From Flintibacter muris (lineage in GTDB: Bacteria; Bacillota; Clostridia; Oscillospirales; Oscillospiraceae): 37,549 nt of DNA. The DNA is taken from assembly GCF_943192995.1 (NCBI RefSeq), contig NZ_CALPCP010000035.1:1-37549 (forward strand), given 5' to 3'. Made by a program: the position numbers and the translations under genes. Positions 22,463 through 31,247 of the stretch are shown in pieces. Position 1 is the first letter of the stretch. Every line of letters starts with the position of its first letter. The notes beneath the pieces are model-generated. The model saw only the letters and a list, made by a program, of their open reading frames with translations. It was not told the origin of the DNA and made no database searches.

Positions 22463-23034
22463 AAAGATACGATCTCTATTCCAAGCACGAACCCACCAAG
22501 AATTTTTCTCCTCTGCCCAATGAGGTGTTCTACCTGGGGCTGTCCTACGGCGCCATTGCGGTCTACGGTTACCTGATGCACATCGAGGACAGGAAAACCT
22601 TCCAGTCCTACGCCAGCTACAACACCATCGGCAGAGCGGTGAAGATGAGCGCCAACACCGTCCGCAAGTATGTGCTGGAGTTGGAGGACAAGTGCCTCAT
22701 CCGCACGGAGCCCACCACCGTCGTCACCCGAGACGGACGCAAGCGCAACGGCACACTGCGCTACTACATCCGCCCCATTCGGGAGGCAGTGGATCACTAC
22801 CACGAGCGGCAGCTCAGTCAGCTGGAGCTGGCCGTAGAACGGCAGAAAGCACAGGCACGATTGTCGCAGCTGTGCGCGGCTCAGGAGCCGCCCCTGCCGG
22901 CTGGGCATCCTACAACGCCCCCAACAGTGGAACGCGGTGTGTCGGGGCTGTGCGGCCCGGTGTACGGAACGGGTGACCTCAGCGATTTTCAAAACGGTCA
23001 GGTGAACCGGGGGGTCGAAAAAAGTGCAGGATAA
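22459..23034 (+). CDS. Helix-turn-helix replication/regulatory protein
   Basis: The GTG at 22459 after GGGAGGT gives 191 residues. The first 110 residues look like a winged-helix DNA-binding domain: F-S-P-L-P-N-E-V-F-Y-L-G-L-S-Y-G-A-I-A-V-Y near the start, then a recognition helix in I-G-R-A-V-K-M-S-A-N-T-V-R-K-Y-V. Proteins of this type in clostridial mobile elements resemble replication initiator N-domains or phage-type regulators. The C-terminal third is low-complexity and rich in Gln, Ala and Pro. It is followed two bases later by two strong hairpins. Confidence 0.7.
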   Translation: MKRYDLYSKHEPTKNFSPLPNEVFYLGLSYGAIAVYGYLMHIEDRKTFQSYASYNTIGRAVKMSANTVRKYVLELEDKCLIRTEPTTVVTRDGRKRNGTLRYYIRPIREAVDHYHERQLSQLELAVERQKAQARLSQLCAAQEPPLPAGHPTTPPTVERGVSGLCGPVYGTGDLSDFQNGQVNRGVEKSAG

Positions 23035-23035
23035 A

Positions 23036-23061
23036 GGCGTGGCGCCTTGCGCCGCCACGCC
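23036..23061. repeat. GC-rich hairpin 1 after the HTH gene
   Basis: GGCGTGGCG and CGCCACGCC are exact reverse complements with an eight-base loop. It starts right after the stop codon of the HTH gene and is followed nine bases later by a second hairpin. No T-run follows, so it is not a standard terminator. Confidence 0.6.
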
Positions 23062-23069
23062 GGGTCACA

Positions 23070-23090
23070 CCGGCCCGCAATGCGGGCCGG
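23070..23090. repeat. GC-rich hairpin 2 after the HTH gene
   Basis: CCGGCCCGCA and TGCGGGCCGG form a perfect stem of up to ten bases with a minimal loop. It is paired with the preceding hairpin ahead of the RHH gene. Two adjacent hairpins before a ribbon-helix-helix gene are reminiscent of transfer or replication origins, but no nic motif can be recognised. Confidence 0.55.
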
Positions 23091-23288
23091 GAGAGGGGAA
23101 ACGCCGAAGCTTGGAACCGTTTGCGGTACATTTTAAGAAAAACTGTGCAAATCGCAGAATGGCATCAAATTCCCCGGCGTGGCATTGGATATGGCATTGA
23201 TAAGGGCGCAAACTCTACTGCCGCAAGGAAAATTCAGGCATTACAGGTGGCGAAAGCCCCGAAAAACACAGTTTTGGAGGATAACATC

Positions 23289-23693
23289 ATGGCAGAAGAA
23301 AAAGTGAGATTTCAGATGAGAATTGATCCGGATACCGACCGGAAGATCAAAGCGGCGATGCCGCTAGCACACTGTCGCAGTCAAAATGAGTTCGTGGAAA
23401 TTGCTCTGCGGTTCTACTGCGACTACCTGACAGCGGGAGACTGCACAGCCGTAGCGCCTATGTACATGTCCGCTATTCGCGGTACAGTGCAGGACTCGGA
23501 GAACCGCGTCTGCCGACTGCTCTTCAAGCTAGCGGTGGAGCAGGACATGGTGATGAATGTGCTGGCGGCGGGGATGGAGATTCCCGATGAGCAGCTCAAG
23601 GCGCTCCGTGGGCGGTGCGTCCAGAATGTAAAAAAGACCGGCGGCAGTGTTACGCTGGACGACGCGGTCCGCTACCAGAACGGCGGGCTGTAA
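23289..23693 (+). CDS. Ribbon-helix-helix-like DNA-binding protein
   Basis: A 134-residue protein from ATG 23289, preceded by GGAGG. Residues 4-48 fit a ribbon-helix-helix domain: strand V-R-F-Q-M-R-I-D, helix P-D-T-D-R-K-I-K-A-A-M, helix S-Q-N-E-F-V-E-I-A-L-R-F. The remaining 85 residues are helical and conserved-looking but not recognised. RHH proteins in mobile elements act as relaxosome accessory factors or repressors. The frame can be extended upstream to 23121, but no ribosome binding site supports that. Confidence 0.7.
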   Translation: MAEEKVRFQMRIDPDTDRKIKAAMPLAHCRSQNEFVEIALRFYCDYLTAGDCTAVAPMYMSAIRGTVQDSENRVCRLLFKLAVEQDMVMNVLAAGMEIPDEQLKALRGRCVQNVKKTGGSVTLDDAVRYQNGGL

Positions 23694-23756
23694 AAAAGTA
23701 GTAGCTATTCCCGACGAAGTGTGGTATGTGTTGGTGTTGCAAAGGAGGTAGCAGAC

Positions 23757-24053
23757 ATGAGAACGACTCTGGAGGATCTCTACTACGGCAACATCACACC
23801 CTGTGAGCAACAGATGATACCTGGCTCAGAGCTGAAGCGGGCAGTAGACCGTGTTGCCAAGTGCGAGGCACAGCTGATGGAACTCCTCAACGAGGAGGGT
23901 CAGCAGGCCCTCACAAGGTTCACCCGCTCCCAGCATGAGATCAACAGCATCACGGCAACCGAGAATTTCATCCTGGGTTTCCGATTGGGCGTCAGGATCA
24001 TGGCCGAGTGCATGGATGACAACGACGGAGATATCCGGACTGGAGGTGAATAA
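23757..24053 (+). CDS. DUF6809-like small protein
   Basis: A 98-residue protein from ATG 23757 with AAAGGAGG upstream. The opening T-L-E-D-L-Y-Y-G-N-I-T-P-C-E and the end F-I-L-G-F-R-L-G-V-R-I-M-A-E are the hallmark segments of DUF6809, a helical family common in clostridial integrative elements, where it sits just before the integrase. Function is unknown; a small regulator of integration is a guess. Confidence 0.8.
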   Translation: MRTTLEDLYYGNITPCEQQMIPGSELKRAVDRVAKCEAQLMELLNEEGQQALTRFTRSQHEINSITATENFILGFRLGVRIMAECMDDNDGDIRTGGE

Positions 24054-24056
24054 CAG

Positions 24057-25217
24057 ATGGCAAAGCGCAGACCGTCCGGCGATGGCATGGTGCGCAAACG
24101 GGAGGACGGACGCTGGGAGGGCCGCATCGTGGTGGGCCACAAGGAGAACGGCGAGTCCATCTTCCGCTACGTCTCCGCCAAAAGTCAGAAGGCCCTGATG
24201 AAAAAGCTGCACCAGAGCATCCAGGAGTACCGGGATGTGGACCTGAGCGAGGATAGCCGAATGCCGCTGGGAGAGTGGCTGGACCGCTGGCTGGAGGAGT
24301 ACGTCTCGCCCGTGGTGCGTGAGTCCACGCTGAAGGGTTACCGGCAGTACATCGAGTGCTACATCAAGCCCCGGCTGGGGGACAGACCGGTGTGCAAGGT
24401 GACCTCCGCCGACGTACAGGCTCTGTACCGGGAGGTGCAAAAGAACGGGCGCAAGACCGAGCATCCCGAGTACGGGTACGCGCTCTCCGGCTCTACCGTC
24501 CGCAGTCTCCACGGTGTGCTCCACCAGGCCATGGACGCGGCGGTGCGGGAGCGGCTCACGGCGAGAAACCCCACGGAGGATGTCACCCTCCCCAAAAAGA
24601 AGACCGCCGCCAAGCAGATCCTCAACAACGAGCAGCTGGAGCGGTTCATGGAGGAGATCAAAAAGGACCCTGTCTGGTGCGATTTCTTCTACACTGAGCT
24701 GACCACCGGGATGCGCCGGGGTGAGATCTGCGGGCTGATGTGGTCCGACTTCGACGGGAAGAAGGGGACGCTGACAGTGCGCCGGACGCTCCACCAGCGC
24801 AAGGGCGGCGGAGTGACCACCGGCGAGACCAAGACGGGAAAGGGCCGGCGCACCATCACCCTGCCGCCCAGTACGGCACAGCTGCTGCGGGAGCGGCAGA
24901 AGCGCTCCTGCTCCCAGTGGATCTTTCCTAACCCTCTCCGCCCGGAGGACCCGGTCAATCCCGGCAGGGCCTACAGCCGCCTGAAGACCCTGCTGAAAAG
25001 TGCCGGTCTGCCCGGCATCCGGTTCCATGACCTGCGCCACACCTTCGCCACTCATGCCCTGACCAGCGGCGTGGACGCCAAGACCCTCTCTGGTATCCTG
25101 GGACACACCAAAGCGTCATTCACCCTGGACACCTATACCCACGTCACTGGAGATATGCACCGCCGGGCGGCGGAGATCGTGGGTGGCTTTCTGGACGACA
25201 TTATGGTGAGGGGGTGA
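24057..25217 (+). CDS. int: Tyrosine integrase of a mobile element
   Basis: The 386-residue phage-type integrase contains an N-terminal AP2-like arm-binding domain (residues 10-55, G-D-G-M-V-R-K-R-E-D-G-R-W-E-G), a SAM-like core-binding domain (70-170) and the catalytic domain with R220 (T-T-G-M-R), H324-x-x-R327 (H-D-L-R-H), H350 (L-G-H) and the nucleophile Y360 (D-T-Y). All catalytic residues are present, so it should be active. It starts three bases after DUF6809. A second related integrase follows four bases later, which is an unusual tandem arrangement. Confidence 0.93.
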   Translation: MAKRRPSGDGMVRKREDGRWEGRIVVGHKENGESIFRYVSAKSQKALMKKLHQSIQEYRDVDLSEDSRMPLGEWLDRWLEEYVSPVVRESTLKGYRQYIECYIKPRLGDRPVCKVTSADVQALYREVQKNGRKTEHPEYGYALSGSTVRSLHGVLHQAMDAAVRERLTARNPTEDVTLPKKKTAAKQILNNEQLERFMEEIKKDPVWCDFFYTELTTGMRRGEICGLMWSDFDGKKGTLTVRRTLHQRKGGGVTTGETKTGKGRRTITLPPSTAQLLRERQKRSCSQWIFPNPLRPEDPVNPGRAYSRLKTLLKSAGLPGIRFHDLRHTFATHALTSGVDAKTLSGILGHTKASFTLDTYTHVTGDMHRRAAEIVGGFLDDIMVRG

Positions 25218-25221
25218 GAGT

Positions 25222-26268
25222 ATGGCGAAAAAGCGGAAGAAGGGTGAGGGAACGCTCCGTCAGAGAAAGGACGGACGGTGGGAGGGCCGGGTGGTTATTG
25301 GATACGACGACGGCGGCAATCCCAAGACAAAGAATGTGCTGGCTAAGACCAAGAAAGAGTGCGCAGAGAAGCTGGAACAGCTGAAAGCGGCCCAGGGCGG
25401 TTCCGGGCCGTTGAAGGTCAGGTCGGAGATGCGGTTCGGGGACTGGCTGGACTTCTGGTATCAGAGTTACTCCAAGCCGGCCTTGCGGCACACCACCCAA
25501 CTGAGCTACGAGAACTGGATTTACCTCCACGCCATTCCGGGAGTGGGGAACATCCCGCTGAACAAGCTGTCCCAGTCCGACCTCCAGCAGTTTTTTACCG
25601 AGATGAAAAAGGGCGGGCGGCTCAACAACGTGGAGCGCCACGGCGCGGGGATGGCGGATCGCTCGGTGCGCAGCTGTCATGCAGTATGCCAGATGGCGCT
25701 GGATCGGGCGGTGAAGGAGGGCCTCATCCGAACCAATCCGGCCATCGGCTGTAAGCTGCCGCCCCTGCGGGAGAAAGAGATGAAGATTTTGAGCCGGGAG
25801 GAAATCCAGCGGTTTCTGATCCAGGCCAAGGCGGAGGGGATGTATGAGCTGTTCCTCCTGGAGCTGACCACCGGGATGCGCCGGGGTGAACTGCTGGCCC
25901 TCCAATGGTCTGACCTGGACTTCAAGACCGGCAGACTGCGTATCAACAAGCAGGTGTATTCCGTCAACGGCAAGCTGGAGATCAACGAGCCAAAGACCAA
26001 GGCCGCCGTTCGCACCGTCATCCTGCCGCCCGCCATGGTGGAGCTGCTGGCGGAGTACAAGATGCAGATTTTCTCGGAGTGGATGTTCCCCTCCCGCATC
26101 AAGCCGGAGCAGCCTGTGGATCCCGGCTACGTCCGCAAGCGCCTGCAAGTCATTCTGGAGCGGGCGGGATGTAAAAGGGTGAGGTTCCATGACCTGAGGC
26201 ACCCGTATGTCAAGCCCACGACAAAAAAATTTACAACTTTTTTTGAGGATTTCCGGGCAGCCGCATAG
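25222..26268 (+). pseudogene. Second tyrosine integrase, C-terminus lost to an insertion
   Basis: This frame encodes 348 residues. It follows the same plan as the preceding integrase: the N-terminal G-E-G-T-L-R-Q-R-K-D-G-R-W-E-G-R, the core-binding domain, and T-T-G-M-R-R-G-E with the catalytic Arg. Similarity holds up to H-D-L-R-H at residues 323-327, then changes abruptly at 26202/26203 to an unrelated tail of 21 residues. The last catalytic His and the nucleophile Tyr are missing, so it cannot recombine DNA. The break coincides with the end of the serine-recombinase element, which explains the loss. The original C-terminus is not found elsewhere in the window. Confidence 0.88.
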
Positions 26269-26275
26269 CTGCCCG
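26254..26275 (-). terminator. Hairpin after the serine recombinase operon
   Basis: CGGGCAGC and GCTGCCCG are exact reverse complements around a six-base loop, 27 bases beyond the stop of the last recombinase. On the minus strand an A/T-rich stretch follows after a short gap, so it is a plausible but imperfect terminator. Confidence 0.6.
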
Positions 26276-26301
26276 TAGCTACTTAATACGGTATTCATGG
26301 C

Positions 26302-27846
26302 TCACGCCTCCTTTCCTGGTTCGCTTATTCCTAAGAAATCCTGTGTCACATATTCAATCTCGATCCGGTCTCCCGGAAAGATATAGACCTTACTGATAAG
26401 CCGGTCAATCAGGGCTTGCGTCAGTGTGTCGGCGCTGCCTACTTCCTGAACGATCTCACGCTGTTTCAGCTTTGCTTCATAATCGCTCTGTATCTGCCTG
26501 GTCTGTGCGGTAATGGCGGCATGGACATTCCTTGCCTGCACCAGATCCACATCATATACCGCCTTGCGCTCCTGGTAGGTTTCCAGGTCAATCTCTCCAA
26601 GTGCATACTGTTCATAAAGCTGCCGTTTGCTGTCCTGGATAGAGCGCAGCTTATCTTCATGCTCGGCCTGCTGGACCGTCTGCAAATTCAGCTTATCCTT
26701 GCTGCTGTCAATCCCCAGCGCCGGACACATCTGTGCCCGGATTGTTTCAAGGACCGCCTGCTCCAGATCAGCCATTTTCACCCTTACCCCATGGCAGGGA
26801 AGGGTTTCTGCCACTTCGGAGTGACGGCAGTAAAACCACGTTCCATTTCTAAGTGACATAGCATGGTCGCAGCAGCCGCAGAATACTTTCCCTCGGAGAA
26901 GGTAGTCGCGCCGTTTTTTATTCGGAAGGGAGAAACGCCTGATCGAAGCGTTGGCTTTCTCAAACAGCTCCATGCTTACGATTGCCGGGTGGTGGTCCGG
27001 TATTTTGAACCATTCGCTTTCATCCTTTAGCTTCATGCGGCGGCTGCCGATTTCCTGTACCTTACGCTTGCCGATCACATAAGTGCCGATATACCGCTGG
27101 TCCTCCAGCATCCGCAGGACTGTTGAGCTGCTCCAGACGCCGTGTGTCCTGGACACATTATAGTGGTCTTTCCCTTTATCCCTCCGGTATTCCCCAGGGG
27201 TGGGGATATTCATGGCATACAGTTTCCGCGTGATCCCGGCGGCCGTATTGCCGTCAGCCGCCCATTCAAATATCTGCCGTACAATCCCTGCAACGTCCTC
27301 GTCCGGCTCCATGCGCCCGTCCGCGCTCTTGCGGTAGCCATAGGGACAGATGACGCTCTGGTATTCGCCCCGGCGCATCTTTGCATATTTGGCGCTTTTC
27401 GTTTTCATGGACATATCCCGGCTGTAACATTCGCTGATAAGATACTTAAAGGCAACGTCAATCCCTCCGGTATCTCCTTTGAAATTGGCGGTGTCAAAAT
27501 CGTCACTGACGGAGATAAACCGAGTATGGTAGAGCGGAAATACCCGCTCTATGAAATAGCCGGTCTCAATGCTGTTTCGCCCAAACCGGGAGAGGTCTTT
27601 TACGATGATACAGTCGATCTTCCCGGCCTGGACCATCGTCAAAAGCTCCTGTACCGCAGGGCGCTCAAAATTCGTGCCCGTATGGCCGTTATCAACAAAT
27701 TCCAGCACTTCGCCGTTATCCCATTCCGGCAGCGACATGGCCTTTTCCCGGAGGATCAGCTTTTGGTTGGGAATACTCAAACTCTCGGTCTTAAAGTCCT
27801 CCACGGACAGGCGGATATAAAGGGCGATCACATATTTTTTGTGCAT
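26302..27846 (-). CDS. Large serine recombinase 3
   Basis: The 514-residue protein has the catalytic resolvase domain (residues 5-150) with nucleophile S14 in Y-I-R-L-S and the R-F-G-R block (K-D-L-S-R-F-G-R-N). A 'Recombinase' DNA-binding domain (about 165-290) follows, then a zinc ribbon with C-G-C-C plus later Cys, and a C-terminal coiled coil (370-450). It catalyses site-specific insertion and excision through a phosphoserine link. It is the last gene of a three-recombinase operon, overlapping the second by 19 bases. The start at 27846 is preceded by AAAGGCGGTGG. Confidence 0.93.
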   Translation of the reverse strand: MHKKYVIALYIRLSVEDFKTESLSIPNQKLILREKAMSLPEWDNGEVLEFVDNGHTGTNFERPAVQELLTMVQAGKIDCIIVKDLSRFGRNSIETGYFIERVFPLYHTRFISVSDDFDTANFKGDTGGIDVAFKYLISECYSRDMSMKTKSAKYAKMRRGEYQSVICPYGYRKSADGRMEPDEDVAGIVRQIFEWAADGNTAAGITRKLYAMNIPTPGEYRRDKGKDHYNVSRTHGVWSSSTVLRMLEDQRYIGTYVIGKRKVQEIGSRRMKLKDESEWFKIPDHHPAIVSMELFEKANASIRRFSLPNKKRRDYLLRGKVFCGCCDHAMSLRNGTWFYCRHSEVAETLPCHGVRVKMADLEQAVLETIRAQMCPALGIDSSKDKLNLQTVQQAEHEDKLRSIQDSKRQLYEQYALGEIDLETYQERKAVYDVDLVQARNVHAAITAQTRQIQSDYEAKLKQREIVQEVGSADTLTQALIDRLISKVYIFPGDRIEIEYVTQDFLGISEPGKEA

Positions 27847-29480
27847 GGTTCCACCGCCTTTCCCTGGAATTCACTCTTGAAGCGGAAAGTTACATGGATA
27901 TTCCGCTCATGGTCGATTTCGATCCGCTCAATCAGCCGGTCAATCAGTTCTGCCGTAAGCGCATGGTCTTGTGTCAGCGATTTCGCATCCTTTTCCATTG
28001 CCCGGTAGCGCACAAGCCGGCTGTCCAGGGCGTCCATATCTTTTTCAAGCGCCTCAATCTCGCCGGACAGTGTACGGATGGATTCCTCATAATCCGCTTT
28101 CAGCTCAAAGTATTCCTCGTTTGTTAAGATACCCTGGACGAAGTTCTCATACAGTCCGCGGATCAGCCGGCGTTTCTTTTCGGTTTCCTGCCGCCTGGCC
28201 GACATCTGGGTTTTCAGCCTGTCTTTGTCCTTTTTCTGTTTTGCCTCCAGCTGAAAGAGGGGGAGGGACATTCCCAGGGCAACAGACAGCTCTTTTTCCA
28301 GAATAGCTGTGACCGTGGCGATAAGCTCCGTTTCCTGCATCATCACGCCTTTACAGCTATCCTTTGCCACACGGCTGTTGGTGAGGCAGTGGAACCAGTA
28401 AACATCCGGCCCTTTCTTGCGCTCGGCGCGCTGCCGGTGGAGGCTCCTGCCGCAGTCGGCACAGAACACCTTCCCCTTGAAAATGTTTGGGGTGTAGGGC
28501 CGCTTTGGGACCGCCCGGCTTTCCTCACAGATTTGTTTCCGGTATTCCTGCACCGCTGTAAAGAGCTCATAACTGATGATTGGTTCATGGGTGCGTCTTG
28601 CAATAATCAGGTTGTCCTCCCCGGCCTTAACCTGCTGATGGTCCACGATCTTTGTCTTTCCCTGCACCAGATCGCCGGTGTAGACCTCGCTTTCCAGAAT
28701 CTTCATTACGGTGCGTGTCTGCCATTTCCCGCTCCCGATCAGGCCAGGGCTGGTGATCTCCCCGGTGGATTTTTTGTAATGGCTGGGCGCTGTGATCCCC
28801 ATTTCATTCAGGTTGCGGACGATACGGTTCAGCGCCACATGCCCATGCGCCCACTCAAAAATCTGCCTTACGACAGGGGCGGTATCTTCATCGATCAGCA
28901 GTTTATGGCAGTTGTCCGGGTCTTTGCGGTAGCCGTAGGGCGCCCGTGCGCCGATATAATCGCCGTCTTTCATGGCCTGCCTTGCCTGGGCCTTGATCTT
29001 TCTGCCAATGTCCAATGCGTAAGCCTCGTTTATCATATTTTTCAGGGGAAGCATAATACCGCTGTGGAGGCTGCCGGGGTCTGCCGTGTCAAACTGGTCC
29101 GTGACCGCAATAAAACGGACGTTGTGGGTATGGAAATACTGTTCGATATAATAACCGGTATCAATGGAATTCCGTCCCAACCGGGAGAGGTCCTTGACAA
29201 TCACACAGTCAATATGGCCCGCCTCGATATCAGAAAGCATCTGCTGGAAACCGGGGCGGTGGAAGTTCGTGCCCGTCGCCCCATTGTCGATATAGGTATC
29301 ATAGACAACGAAATCCGGTTTGTCCGCAAGGAAATCATTCAACACCAGCTTTTGGTTTTCCACCGAACAGCCCCGCTTTTTATTATCCTCCACAGAAAGA
29401 CGGATATAGAGCGCCACATGCACATATAAGGACGGGGCCGGCATGGGAGCCAACCTCTGTTTCCTGCTCTTTCTTGCCAT
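27828..29480 (-). CDS. Large serine recombinase 2
   Basis: The 550-residue protein carries a basic N-terminal extension (M-A-R-K-S-R-K-Q-R) before the resolvase domain, putting the nucleophile at S29 in Y-I-R-L-S. K-D-L-S-R-L-G-R-N, the recombinase domain, a zinc ribbon (F-C-A-D-C-G-R-S) and a long coiled coil (about 400-510) follow. The start codon is directly next to the stop of recombinase 1 (TAA-ATG), which implies coupled translation. All key residues are present. Confidence 0.93.
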   Translation of the reverse strand: MARKSRKQRLAPMPAPSLYVHVALYIRLSVEDNKKRGCSVENQKLVLNDFLADKPDFVVYDTYIDNGATGTNFHRPGFQQMLSDIEAGHIDCVIVKDLSRLGRNSIDTGYYIEQYFHTHNVRFIAVTDQFDTADPGSLHSGIMLPLKNMINEAYALDIGRKIKAQARQAMKDGDYIGARAPYGYRKDPDNCHKLLIDEDTAPVVRQIFEWAHGHVALNRIVRNLNEMGITAPSHYKKSTGEITSPGLIGSGKWQTRTVMKILESEVYTGDLVQGKTKIVDHQQVKAGEDNLIIARRTHEPIISYELFTAVQEYRKQICEESRAVPKRPYTPNIFKGKVFCADCGRSLHRQRAERKKGPDVYWFHCLTNSRVAKDSCKGVMMQETELIATVTAILEKELSVALGMSLPLFQLEAKQKKDKDRLKTQMSARRQETEKKRRLIRGLYENFVQGILTNEEYFELKADYEESIRTLSGEIEALEKDMDALDSRLVRYRAMEKDAKSLTQDHALTAELIDRLIERIEIDHERNIHVTFRFKSEFQGKAVEPCTKNM

Positions 29481-31109
29481 TTAGCCCACCTTCCTTTCTT
29501 TGCCCTGTACGGCAATCTGTTCCGCCAGGGAAACCGCTTTCTGGTATTCATCCTGGTAATTAAATTCAATATGTAGCTCGTCTTTCCCCATTACCCGTAT
29601 GCTGCGGATAAGCTGCATGACCGCCCTCCGGTCAATTTCCTCCATCGTGGAGAATTGCATAAAGTGGTTGATCCAGCGGTTCCGCTCGCTGCGGTTCTCC
29701 AGTACGTCCGTCAGCTTTTCGTTCCACTCGGCAACCGCTTTCTGCAGCAGTTCAATATCTGCATTGTATTTCCGCTTATAGGAGAGGAATTCTTCTTTGG
29801 TAAGAATCCCGCTCACCAGATTTTCATAGAGTTTTGCCTTGAAACCCTCAACCTGCGCCATACGTTTCTCATTTGCTTTGATCTGCCCGGCGTATTCCTG
29901 GGCCAGTTCCCGGTTGATCCGCTCCTGGCTGATACTGGACAGCAGCGCATCCAGGGAAGCCACATTTTCAATATGCCCTTTCAGGCTGCCCTGCACGCAC
30001 TCGATCAGGTCGGACTCTTTCACCATGACGGAAGATTTACACCCGTTCTTTTTGCCGGTAGGACAATAATAATAGTGGTATTCCTTATCCTTATAGCGGT
30101 TGGTCTTGCGCGTCATACGGCAGCCGCAGCAGCCGCAGATCAAAATGCCGGAGAACAGGTAAACTTTATCCGATTTTGGAGATGTCCGGGTATCAATCCT
30201 GCGGAGGCGCTGCACCAGGCCAAAATCATGTTTCTGGATGATCGCCTCATGGGCGCCCTCCACACGGACCCATTCAGAGGAAGGCCTGTCCTCACGCTCT
30301 TTCAGCTTGAAGTGGGGCGTGGTCTGTTTTCCCTGCACCAGCGTTCCGGTATAGGTTTCATCCTGCAAAATGCGGATGATCGTTGTGGCAGACCATTTAC
30401 AATCTTTACGGTCCGTATAGCCGCCTTTGGCGTGGGGCATCCCGTTGTTGCGCTTATAAGCCAGCGGTGAGAGAATGCCCATGCGGTTCAGCTCGTCTGC
30501 AATATGGGAAGCGCTGAACCCCTCCAGCCGCTTTCTGAAAATATCCCGCACCACGTTAGCGGCGTATTCGTCAATTTCCAGGCTCTTGTGCTTATCACCG
30601 GCTTTTATATATCCGTAGATGGGAAACGCACCCACAAAATCACCGCTGCGCCGTTTCACATCCAGGGCGCTCCGGGTCTTGACGGAAATGTCCCGGCTGT
30701 ATGCCTCGTTCATAATGTTTTTTACTGATACGGTAAGGTCATCGGCAGCGTCATTCTCTGTGTCCACGTTATCGTTGATGGCGATAAAGCGGACGCCGTA
30801 GGCCGGAAATACCCGGCGCATATAGCGGCCGGTCTCTATGTATTCACGACCCAGGCGGGAGAGGTCTTTGACGATCACACAGTTGGCCTCGCCCTGCTCG
30901 ATCATCCGCATCATTTCCTGAAATGCCGGGCGGTCAAAGAGGACCCCGCTGTAACCGTCGTCAATCTTTTCTGCCACAACTTCAATCTCCGGGTGCCGGG
31001 CAATATAATCATCAATCAGCCGCCGCTGGTTGGCGACGCTGTCGCTTTCCACCGTCTTATCATCGGTATAAGAAAGACGGATGTACTTAATGGCTTTGTA
31101 AACCTGCAT
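29481..31109 (-). CDS. Large serine recombinase 1
   Basis: The 542-residue protein is the first gene of the operon. It has the nucleophile S13 in Y-I-R-L-S, R-L-G-R-E in the catalytic domain, the recombinase domain (about 165-290), a zinc ribbon (I-C-G-C-C-G-C and a downstream Y-Y-Y-C-P-T) and a C-terminal coiled coil. The ATG at 31109 follows AAAGGAGTG. It is more divergent from the other two than they are from each other, judging by the opening S-Y-T-D-D-K against S-V-E-D. The three may form a hetero-oligomer or act on different sites. Confidence 0.93.
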   Translation of the reverse strand: MQVYKAIKYIRLSYTDDKTVESDSVANQRRLIDDYIARHPEIEVVAEKIDDGYSGVLFDRPAFQEMMRMIEQGEANCVIVKDLSRLGREYIETGRYMRRVFPAYGVRFIAINDNVDTENDAADDLTVSVKNIMNEAYSRDISVKTRSALDVKRRSGDFVGAFPIYGYIKAGDKHKSLEIDEYAANVVRDIFRKRLEGFSASHIADELNRMGILSPLAYKRNNGMPHAKGGYTDRKDCKWSATTIIRILQDETYTGTLVQGKQTTPHFKLKEREDRPSSEWVRVEGAHEAIIQKHDFGLVQRLRRIDTRTSPKSDKVYLFSGILICGCCGCRMTRKTNRYKDKEYHYYYCPTGKKNGCKSSVMVKESDLIECVQGSLKGHIENVASLDALLSSISQERINRELAQEYAGQIKANEKRMAQVEGFKAKLYENLVSGILTKEEFLSYKRKYNADIELLQKAVAEWNEKLTDVLENRSERNRWINHFMQFSTMEEIDRRAVMQLIRSIRVMGKDELHIEFNYQDEYQKAVSLAEQIAVQGKERKVG

Positions 31110-31195
31110 AAAAAAACACTCCTTTCATTGCGCAGAAAAATCCCCGCAATCCAAGAAGTGTGGCTGTGCCGTATTCAATTCCTTTTCCAGTTCTT

Positions 31196-31224
31196 ATTGT
31201 ACCACGCCCCTGCGGGAAAGTCAG
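31196..31224 (-). promoter_or_regulatory. Promoter of the recombinase operon
   Basis: On the minus strand CTGACT (31224-31219) and TACAAT (31201-31196) lie 17 bases apart, a fair sigma-A promoter, about 90 bases before the first recombinase start. Confidence 0.55.
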
Positions 31225-31247
31225 CCCTTTTCCTAAAATAATCCGGC

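Larger units (their letters stand above)
22253..26202 (+). mobile_element. Remnant of a small integrative element
   Basis: A co-directional set of excisionase-like, HTH, RHH, DUF6809 and two integrase genes forms a compact control and integration module of the kind found in clostridial mobilizable elements. No relaxase or coupling protein is visible. Its right side is cut at about 26202, inside the second integrase, by the following element. Exact ends are unknown. Confidence 0.6.

Noticed and set aside
23826..25106. 426-codon open frame on the minus strand opposite the integrase
   Set aside because: It runs opposite DUF6809 and the integrase, whose catalytic residues are intact; the antisense sequence is a typical GC-rich shadow full of Leu, Gly and His without any motif.
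25201..26298. 365-codon open frame on the minus strand opposite the second integrase
   Set aside because: Shadow of the broken integrase, with no recognisable domain; it also crosses the boundary between two elements.
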